This document shows, piece after piece, positions 36,231 to 41,842 of a DNA stretch of 41,842 nucleotides (its first letter is position 1; each line of letters starts with the position of its first letter). Position numbers and translations under genes: made by a program. Origin of the DNA: a virus; IMG/VR virus record IMGVR_UViG_3300033141_001144, positions 1 through 41,842 of that record. The stretch is one strand, 5' to 3'. The notes beneath the pieces were generated by a model. It searched no databases. It was not told the DNA's origin and saw nothing but the letters and a program-made list of their open reading frames with translations.

Positions 36231-37148
36231 ATGGCAAGTGTGACCCTCGTTGAAAGTGCCAAGCTGGCCCAGGACCAGATGGTTGTCGGGCTTATTGAGT
36301 CCGTCGTGACTGTGAACCACATGTATCAATTGCTTCCCTTTGAGGGGATCGACGGAAATGCCCTGGCCTACAATCGTGAAAACGCCCTCGGCGATGTCCA
36401 GAATGTGGGTGTTGGCGATAATATCACTGCGAAGGCTGCGGCCACCTTTACGCAGGTGACTTCCAGTCTGACGACCATCGTCGGTGACGCCGAAGTCAAT
36501 GGTCTGATTCAGGCGACTCGTTCGGCTCGTACAGACCAAACTGGTGTCCAGATCGCCTCGAAGGCGAAGAGTGCTGGCCGTCAGTTCCAGAACCATCTCA
36601 TCAATGGCACCGGGGCCAGTAATCAGTTTAACGGCCTCCTGAATCTGTGTGCTCCCAGCCAGAAGGTTGCTACCGGAGACAATGGTGGGGCCCTCAGTTT
36701 CGATTTCATGGATGAAATGCTTGATCTCGTCACTGCTAAAGATGGCGACGTCGATTTCATTCTGATGCACGCCCGTACAATTCGTTCTTACAAGGCGTTG
36801 CTTCGGGGTCTGGGTGGCGTGACCATGCAGGAAGTCTATGAGCTTCCCAGCGGTCGCAATGTGCCGAGCTACAGCGGTGTGCCAATTTTGCGGAATGACT
36901 ATATTCCGATCAACCAGACTAAGGGCATCGGCTCTAATCAGACGACCATCTTTGCGGGTTGTTTCGATGACGGTGATATGCGGACCGGTCTACTTGGCCT
37001 GACGGCTGCCAATGCCTATGGCTTGATGGTCGAGGATGTCGGCATTTCCGAGACCAAGGATGAGCATATCTGGCGTGTCAAGTGGTATTGCGGCTTGGCT
37101 TTATTCAGTGAGCTTGCTCTGGCTGCTGCGGACGGCATCACCAACTAA
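36231..37148 (+). CDS. Major capsid protein (HK97-fold, probable)
   Basis: The 305-residue protein starts MASVTLVESAKLAQDQMVVG. FEGIDGNALAYNRENALGDV near residues 38-57 and GTGASNQFNGLLNL near 125-138, then the FILMHARTIRSYKALLRG block, are typical of HK97-like phage capsid proteins of this short class. A dedicated promoter, a structured leader, the AAGGAGA site and a strong hairpin after the gene all fit high expression. No prodomain is evident, consistent with a separate scaffold gene. Confidence 0.9.
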   Translation: MASVTLVESAKLAQDQMVVGLIESVVTVNHMYQLLPFEGIDGNALAYNRENALGDVQNVGVGDNITAKAAATFTQVTSSLTTIVGDAEVNGLIQATRSARTDQTGVQIASKAKSAGRQFQNHLINGTGASNQFNGLLNLCAPSQKVATGDNGGALSFDFMDEMLDLVTAKDGDVDFILMHARTIRSYKALLRGLGGVTMQEVYELPSGRNVPSYSGVPILRNDYIPINQTKGIGSNQTTIFAGCFDDGDMRTGLLGLTAANAYGLMVEDVGISETKDEHIWRVKWYCGLALFSELALAAADGITN

Positions 37149-37163
37149 TCACTCTTGAGATCA

Positions 37164-37183
37164 TGGGGGCCTTCGGGCCCCCA
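37164..37183 (+). terminator. Hairpin with UUCG tetraloop after the capsid gene
   Basis: TGGGGGCC (37164-37171) pairs with GGCCCCCA (37176-37183) around TTCG. A T-run is missing (GATTCTT), so it likely reduces rather than stops transcription and protects capsid mRNA. Confidence 0.7.
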
Positions 37184-37206
37184 GATTCTTATAAAGGAGA
37201 TCAGCA

Positions 37207-37764
37207 ATGTCATTTTATACCGTTACTTTGCCTGATAGTGCCAAGTCGCTTCTGCACAATGGTGTGGATCGAATGGTCGTTGAGGCAAATTCGGCCGCCC
37301 AAGCCAAAGTGCTGGCTGAGGCTCAAAGTTCTCTGGAACCCCATGCTCCCTGGGCAAATGCGACCGTAGTTGAGCAGACCCAGAACCTTGTTGGTACGGT
37401 ATTCACTATTACCGTCGATCCTGCGGGTACGCCTGTTGTGTTTGCTTATACGGCCGAAGATGGCGACACTTGGGAAGATGTTGCTGAGGCTTTGGAAGTT
37501 CTGTGTGAAGTATCCTACACGTCGTCCTGGGCGAAGGATTCCACTCACGGGCTTCATGGCACGCTCGTGATCGCTACTGGCTCTGGGACGGACGATCTTG
37601 GGGATAAGGCCGTGACGGCAACTGCCATTGGCCCTAATGGGGAAGACCTGTCTGCGAAATTCTTCGGGAACATCGTGGATGAAGGGTCTTCCACCGATGA
37701 TCTGAGCGTGGATTGTCTCAGTATTTGTCCGTCACTTCGGGTAATCGGGGCATACAAAGGCTAA
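37207..37764 (+). CDS. Head accessory protein, paralogue 1
   Basis: The 185-residue protein starts MSFYTVTLPDSAKSLLHNGV. VVEANSAAQAKVLAEAQSSL is followed by long strand-rich regions and VDEGSSTDDLSVDCLSICPS. It shares start, layout and ending with the next gene, so both came from a duplication. It may be a capsid decoration or head-fibre protein by context. AAAGGAGATCAGCA precedes ATG 37207. Confidence 0.7.
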   Translation: MSFYTVTLPDSAKSLLHNGVDRMVVEANSAAQAKVLAEAQSSLEPHAPWANATVVEQTQNLVGTVFTITVDPAGTPVVFAYTAEDGDTWEDVAEALEVLCEVSYTSSWAKDSTHGLHGTLVIATGSGTDDLGDKAVTATAIGPNGEDLSAKFFGNIVDEGSSTDDLSVDCLSICPSLRVIGAYKG

Positions 37765-37794
37765 GAACGTAATCCCAATTTGAAAGGGTAGAAC

Positions 37795-38364
37795 ATGGCA
37801 GGTTTTTACTACGTGAAAGTCGCGGACGACGATCAGAAGACTATGATTGAGGGCAAAGATGGCTTTGTCGTCAATGCCGAGAACGCGACTGAGGCAAAGA
37901 AAGTTATTAAGGCGTCTCGCCTATTTCCGAGTGATGCGGCGGTAGAAGCTGCGTCTGCGACGTTGCTTGCTGATCCTGCGGACCTCGCGGATTGGCGTGC
38001 CAAGATTAGCATCTACAAGCCCGACGCTTCTTTGCTTGAGCAAGTGACGGTCACGGGTGTCTCCACAGCCACGGCCGATAGCTTTGGGGCTTTATTGGTT
38101 ACGGCCTTGAATGCAACCTCCAGTATTGCGGGAGCCGCATACAATGACAGCACGAACGTGTTGACCATTGCGGAGACCACAGACGGTATTGGCGATCATA
38201 CGGTTGTTGTGGAGTTTTTACCTCCAGCAACTTGGAGTGATCCGTCAATTTCGTTTGATGAGTTCTATTCCACTCTCGTCCACGAGGGCAACAGTGGAGA
38301 AGCATTATCGGTAACGCTGGTGCAAGTGACTACGCCCGCCGTTCTGTATTCGGTGGATGGTTAA
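37795..38364 (+). CDS. Head accessory protein, paralogue 2
   Basis: The 189-residue protein starts MAGFYYVKVADDDQKTMIEG. FVVNAENATEAKKVIKASRL parallels the first paralogue's VVEANSAAQAKVLAEA, and YSTLVHEGNSGEALSVTLVQ parallels its VDEGSSTDDLSV. The first residues differ, so they are divergent copies. A decoration, fibre or joining role is inferred from position only. Confidence 0.7.
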   Translation: MAGFYYVKVADDDQKTMIEGKDGFVVNAENATEAKKVIKASRLFPSDAAVEAASATLLADPADLADWRAKISIYKPDASLLEQVTVTGVSTATADSFGALLVTALNATSSIAGAAYNDSTNVLTIAETTDGIGDHTVVVEFLPPATWSDPSISFDEFYSTLVHEGNSGEALSVTLVQVTTPAVLYSVDG

Positions 38365-38376
38365 TCGAGATTGATG

Positions 38377-38412
38377 GAGTCCGGGACGTCCCCGGACTCT
38401 TTCCTTTATTTT
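38377..38412 (+). terminator. Rho-independent terminator
   Basis: GAGTCCGGG (38377-38385) pairs with CCCGGACTC (38391-38399) around ACGTC, followed by TTTCCTTTATTTT. Nine bp and a T-rich tail make it a good terminator. Confidence 0.85.
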
Positions 38413-38425
38413 CGTAGGAGAAGAT

Positions 38426-38815
38426 ATGCAAAGCACTATGATCCGAATGACCCTGACAGGAGCCCTTACGGGCAAGACAATTTTGCTGAATGGACATCAA
38501 TTCGTCAATGGGGTGCATGAGTTTACTGGTGGACCCAGCGAGATTGATGGGGTTTCGACCTACTTCACCCGATGCTATCAAGTGAAGATTTCTATCCCTG
38601 GGCTTGAGAAGAAAGTTGCCGCCTCAGATCGTGATAAGCCGAGTGAACGACAGGCCGACATTATCGAAGCAGTTAATGCCACCGACAAAGAGTCGTGGAT
38701 CGATAAAGGAGCCGCAATTCCTCATCCAAAAGTCAAAGATGTCGCTGAATTGATGGATGATCCGACCGTGACTAAGGCCGAAATCATTGAGGTCATCGAG
38801 AAATGGCTTTCATAG
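38426..38815 (+). CDS. Hypothetical head protein
   Basis: The 129-residue protein starts MQSTMIRMTLTGALTGKTIL. A beta-rich first half (LLNGHQFVNGVHEFTGGPSE) is followed by a helical C-terminus (KAEIIEVIEKWLS). GTAGGAGAAGAT precedes ATG 38426. It lies before the connector proteins, suggesting a head completion role. No family is recognised. Confidence 0.6.
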   Translation: MQSTMIRMTLTGALTGKTILLNGHQFVNGVHEFTGGPSEIDGVSTYFTRCYQVKISIPGLEKKVAASDRDKPSERQADIIEAVNATDKESWIDKGAAIPHPKVKDVAELMDDPTVTKAEIIEVIEKWLS

Positions 38816-39321
38816 TACAGGACCCAGACACTCCAAAATCTGACGCGAATGCGTATATCAGTGTTGCGGAGTTTGCGGCGTATCACGCTGATAGAGGCAA
38901 TGCCTATACCGCTACCGATATGGAGATCGAACAGGCGATTGTCAGGGCAACGGATTACATAGATGCCAGATGGACGTTCGCGGGCAGTCGGGAGGATGCG
39001 GATCAATCCACCGAATGCCCGCGATCTGGCGTCTATGCCCCTGATACCGGATATCTATTAGATGGATATCCAGAGGAGTTAAAAGAGGCGTGTGCTGAAT
39101 ATGCCTTATCAGCTTTGTCCGCATCACTTTATCCGGCACCCAATGTGGATACTACCGGCCGGACGGTCAAGATGACCCGACGAAAAGCAGACGTCATTGA
39201 GAGAGAAACAGAATACGAAAACCCGGCGAAGGTGGGGTGGACAAGTTACCCCCTGGCTGATGGTCAAATGAGAAGAACGCGATTGCTGTCTTTGGCTCGC
39301 CGCACATTAGGTAGGGCATAA
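38803..39321 (+). CDS. DnaT-like / head-tail connector protein
   Basis: The 172-residue protein has DANAYISVAEFAAYHADRGN at residues about 14-33, followed by EQAIVRATDYIDARWTFAGS. These blocks are those of the DnaT-like phage proteins that act as head-tail adaptors. The C-terminal third (DVIERETEYENPAKVGW) is typical too. Position after the head accessory genes and before the tail-completion genes fits. Overlap with the previous gene is 13 nt. Confidence 0.75.
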   Translation: MAFIVQDPDTPKSDANAYISVAEFAAYHADRGNAYTATDMEIEQAIVRATDYIDARWTFAGSREDADQSTECPRSGVYAPDTGYLLDGYPEELKEACAEYALSALSASLYPAPNVDTTGRTVKMTRRKADVIERETEYENPAKVGWTSYPLADGQMRRTRLLSLARRTLGRA

Positions 39322-39322
39322 A

Positions 39323-39682
39323 ATGGCACTCCCCGTCGAATGGGCTTGGCTTGAAGATTTGATTGCCGAAGAGGGCCGAGCCTTCACTCTGACGCCTCCG
39401 GGGACTCTTCAAGATACGGATAAGCCTTGGAGGGGGAACAAGGCGGGCACGGCGGATAACGAGATTGGTGTTTTTGTCCGGTACAAATCTCGTGAAGTGG
39501 ATGGTGACGAGATTCGCCGAGGCGACCAAAAGGTGTTGACAATCCCCAGTGAAAATATCGATATTGAGGATGGGACCAAGCTGGTTGATTCCCTGGACTC
39601 TTCCAGTTGGCACGTAGTAAATGTGGAGAAAATTACGTCAGGGTCCGATATTTTGCTTTACATTTTGCAGATAAGGCAGTAA
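39323..39682 (+). CDS. Head-tail joining protein (probable)
   Basis: The 119-residue protein starts MALPVEWAWLEDLIAEEGRA and is strand-rich (KVLTIPSENIDIEDGTKLVD and WHVVNVEKITSG). This size and fold pattern is usual for head-closure or stopper proteins between the adaptor and the tail-terminator gene. Assignment is by position and strand pattern. Confidence 0.65.
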   Translation: MALPVEWAWLEDLIAEEGRAFTLTPPGTLQDTDKPWRGNKAGTADNEIGVFVRYKSREVDGDEIRRGDQKVLTIPSENIDIEDGTKLVDSLDSSSWHVVNVEKITSGSDILLYILQIRQ

Positions 39683-39690
39683 AATAGGGT

Positions 39691-40107
39691 ATGATCGCTT
39701 CGCGTACAGATGCAAGAGACATAATTCTCACTACGGTGAAGGCCGTAGTGGAGGCACAGTCATTATACGCAATTTATGACGATACGGTAAAGCAGCCACC
39801 CACAAGTGGATCAACCAAGTGGGTTCGTGTTTCTGTGAGGCATCGAAACGGTTCACGAAGCTCTTTATCAAGAAAAGATGGGTCAGCCAAGCATACCCAA
39901 TCGGGCTTTGTTTTCGTGGAAATTTTCACGCCGCGAGACAATGGGTTGATTCAAAGTGATATTTTTTCTGAGTTGTTCGCTGAGGCGTTCCGAAGCTATA
40001 ATGGTGATATTTGGTATCGGGATGTATCAGCGGTCGAACAGGGCCAGGATGGTAATTGGTATAGAACAGACGTAATCGCTGAATTCCAGTATGATTTGAT
40101 ACAGTAA
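39691..40107 (+). CDS. Tail terminator-like protein (probable)
   Basis: The 138-residue protein starts MIASRTDARDIILTTVKAVV. An N-terminal helix, then WVRVSVRHRNGSRSSL and FVFVEIFTPRDNG strands, and a C-terminal VIAEFQYDLIQ end match the alpha-beta pattern of tail-terminator/completion proteins. It precedes the tail tube gene, the usual order. No direct motif. Confidence 0.65.
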   Translation: MIASRTDARDIILTTVKAVVEAQSLYAIYDDTVKQPPTSGSTKWVRVSVRHRNGSRSSLSRKDGSAKHTQSGFVFVEIFTPRDNGLIQSDIFSELFAEAFRSYNGDIWYRDVSAVEQGQDGNWYRTDVIAEFQYDLIQ

Positions 40108-40118
40108 GGAGTACGTTT

Positions 40119-41657
40119 ATGGCTGCACCAGTAAGTAAGATCAATTCTAATGTGGTGGAAACAGCGTATGCAGAGGAAGAGAGTATCAAGACCTTGCCGA
40201 CGACTCCGGTTTGGCGTCCTCTTGATGTGAATTCTTTCACCGATTTCGGTGGTTCAGTTTCCACAATAGCACGGACGCCGTTTCGTGCGGATCGACAGAA
40301 TCGCAAGGGTTCGGTTGTCGATCTGGAGGCGGCTGGTACTCTGAATCATGACCTCGTTCAGGAAGGTCTTCAAGACCTCCTCCAGGGGTTTTTCTTCGCC
40401 AACCTGCGAACCAAAGTTGAGTTCGGTGGGGCAGGTGAGATCACCAATGTGGATGGGACAGGTAATGACTACGAAGCGACTTCGGGCCTTGACGTATTTG
40501 AGAGTGGCGATCTTGTGATGGCATCCGGCTTTACGAATGCCAGCAATAACGGTCTCAAGACGGTCGTAACTGCGGCTGCGGCCTCGCTGGAAGTAAGCGA
40601 GACCATTATTGATGAGACGCCTCCGGCGGGTGCGAAACTCGTCCAGGTAGGATATCAGTTTGAGACAGGTGACGCGGAATTGGATGCTGCTGGTGATCTT
40701 CCGATTCTCAAGTCCACCACGAAAGACTTGACAGATTTCGGCCTCGTTCCGGGCGAATTCATTTATATTGGCGGGGATATTGCGGTCATGCAGTTTGATA
40801 CGGGCGGCGGCGGATTTTGCCGAGTTCGCTCAATTGCGGCCCATGAGATCGTTTTGGATAAATCGCAGAATGATCTTTCGACCGACGCCGGTACTGACAA
40901 GACTATCCAAGTCTTTTTTGGCCGAGTGCTCAAGAACGAGACCGGCACTGACATTGTACGTCGAACCTACAATATCGAGCGAAAGTTGGGGGCTCCAGAC
41001 GAGGATGAACCGACGCAAATTCAATCGGAATACCTCACGGGTGCAGTGCCCAATGAAATGAGCCTCAACATTCCCACGGCCGACAAAGCAGTGATGGACC
41101 TTTCCTTTGTGGCGATGGATCATGAGCACCGTAACGGAGCTACTGGTGTTAAAAGCGGTACACGGATGGATTCTGTAGAAGAGGCCGCATTTAATACGAG
41201 TTCCGATGTCCCTCGCATCAACATTGCGGTTGTGAGTGATACGGACTCAAATCCCACGGCGTTGTTTGCGTTTGCCGAGGAGATGACGTTGACGATCAAC
41301 AATAACGTCTCTCCTGACAAGGCCATCGGTGTGCTGGGTGGTTTTGACGCAAGTCATGGCAATTTTGTGGTGACGGGCAGCATGACCGCCTACTTCATGG
41401 ATGTATCGGCCGTGACCGCCGTCAGAAACAACAGCGACATTACCTTGGACATGCACCTCGTCAAAGACAACGCAGGCATCACCGTGGACATCCCGCTGCT
41501 GGGCTTGGGCGATGCTCGTCTGGACGTGAACCAGAACGAAGCGATTCGCATTCCGCTGACACAAGAAGCTGCGATTGGAACTGGAGCAATTGCTGGATTC
41601 GATCACACACTTCTAATGTCTTTTTGGGATTATTTGCCGGACGCCGCTGAGGCGTAA
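40119..41657 (+). CDS. Major tail (tube) protein
   Basis: The 512-residue protein starts MAAPVSKINSNVVETAYAEE. FTDFGGSVSTIARTPFRADR and LTGAVPNEMSLNIPTADKAV with MDLSFVAMDHEH resemble long tail tube proteins. It has many short strands and ends LLMSFWDYLPDAAEA. It is longer than many tube proteins (about 200-300 residues), so it may carry an additional outer domain (residues about 95-230). Position before a tail-chaperone-like gene supports the call. Confidence 0.8.
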   Translation: MAAPVSKINSNVVETAYAEEESIKTLPTTPVWRPLDVNSFTDFGGSVSTIARTPFRADRQNRKGSVVDLEAAGTLNHDLVQEGLQDLLQGFFFANLRTKVEFGGAGEITNVDGTGNDYEATSGLDVFESGDLVMASGFTNASNNGLKTVVTAAAASLEVSETIIDETPPAGAKLVQVGYQFETGDAELDAAGDLPILKSTTKDLTDFGLVPGEFIYIGGDIAVMQFDTGGGGFCRVRSIAAHEIVLDKSQNDLSTDAGTDKTIQVFFGRVLKNETGTDIVRRTYNIERKLGAPDEDEPTQIQSEYLTGAVPNEMSLNIPTADKAVMDLSFVAMDHEHRNGATGVKSGTRMDSVEEAAFNTSSDVPRINIAVVSDTDSNPTALFAFAEEMTLTINNNVSPDKAIGVLGGFDASHGNFVVTGSMTAYFMDVSAVTAVRNNSDITLDMHLVKDNAGITVDIPLLGLGDARLDVNQNEAIRIPLTQEAAIGTGAIAGFDHTLLMSFWDYLPDAAEA

Positions 41658-41680
41658 ACCAGAGTAAACCGAAGTAAACA

Positions 41681-41717
41681 GGTCCGGGGACGTTCCCGGT
41701 CCTTTCTTTCTTTTTTG
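41681..41717 (+). terminator. Rho-independent terminator after the tail tube gene
   Basis: GG-T-CCGGG at 41681-41688 pairs with CCCGG-T-CC at 41695-41702 with a T-T mismatch, followed by TTTCTTTCTTTTTTG. Confidence 0.8.
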
Positions 41718-41734
41718 TATAGGAGACAGAGAAA

Positions 41735-41842
41735 ATGAGTAATCCATTGCGTAAAATGTTTGAGACTGACAAAAACGTCGAAAAGGAAGGCGTGATTGTT
41801 GAGTATGCCCCAGGCGTTGAGATCAGAATTGCCCGTGCGGGA
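41735..41842 (+). CDS. Probable tail assembly chaperone (partial)
   Basis: ATG 41735 follows AGGAGACAGAG and reads MSNPLRKMFETDKNVEKEGV, then VEYAPGVEIRIARAG to the window edge. The start KMFETDKNVEKEG with RIARAG matches a common phage tail assembly chaperone group that follows the tube gene. Only 36 residues are visible. Confidence 0.7.
   Translation, partial: MSNPLRKMFETDKNVEKEGVIVEYAPGVEIRIARAG

Overview
The window is a contiguous piece of a tailed double-stranded DNA phage (or prophage) genome. Every convincing gene is on the + strand. Genes are packed with ATGA, GTGA, TAATG and TGATG start/stop overlaps, AGGAG-type ribosome binding sites are common, and there are recognisable replication and head/tail morphogenesis modules. 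The host cannot be named from sequence. It must read sigma-70-type promoters (TTGACA or TTGCAT, 16-17 bp, TATACT or TATAAT) and Shine-Dalgarno sites. Bacterial-type intrinsic terminators and a possible lipoprotein signal agree with a bacterial host.

Layout. (1) 1-10.2 kb, replication and recombination: a zinc-peptidase-like protein, an SNF2-type helicase, a coiled-coil protein, a protein with an SSB-like acidic PF tail, a Dda/RecD-like helicase broken by an internal deletion and frameshift, a family-A DNA polymerase with Leu at the 762-equivalent site, an ASCH-like protein, a VRR-NUC nuclease and a primase-helicase. (2) 10.2-12.8 kb, an envelope-directed cluster: a possible lipoprotein, a membrane-anchored Cys-rich protein and a membrane-anchored trypsin-like protease. 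(3) 12.8-22.1 kb, promoter-driven runs of small genes, many with zinc ribbons. This part holds an SprT-like protein, an unusual noncoding stretch with a three-way-junction leader and a tRNA-shaped RNA, a dimeric dUTPase, the RNA ligase RtcB, a cREC-type receiver domain, and a DUF551/LigA-Ia fusion.

(4) 22.1-27.5 kb, a repeat-rich accessory region. It contains potential G-quadruplex repeats, arrays of the word TTATCGGAC, duplicated promoters, a 35-bp direct repeat around a gene, a duplicated micropeptide leader, a hexapeptide-repeat protein with a premature stop, and about 570 bp of modular 15-bp repeats. (5) 27.5-31.5 kb, small genes including an HD-domain hydrolase and a possible PD-(D/E)XK protein. 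(6) 31.5-41.8 kb, structural genes in standard order: terminase small and large subunits, portal, scaffold-like protein, major capsid protein, two related head accessory proteins, connector proteins, tail tube protein and the start of a probable tail assembly chaperone. The separate major tail protein suggests a long non-contractile tail, but no sheath or tape measure is in view to confirm this.

The most interesting element is 13.8-18.0 kb. A sigma-70 promoter with an operator-like palindrome starts a transcript at a three-way-junction fold, followed by a 171-nt RNA that keeps many tRNA features but has about 100 nt inserted in the anticodon arm. RtcB and a cREC protein (predicted to process cyclic-phosphate ends) lie 2-4 kb downstream. 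An RNA repair or splicing module is a reasonable but untested reading.
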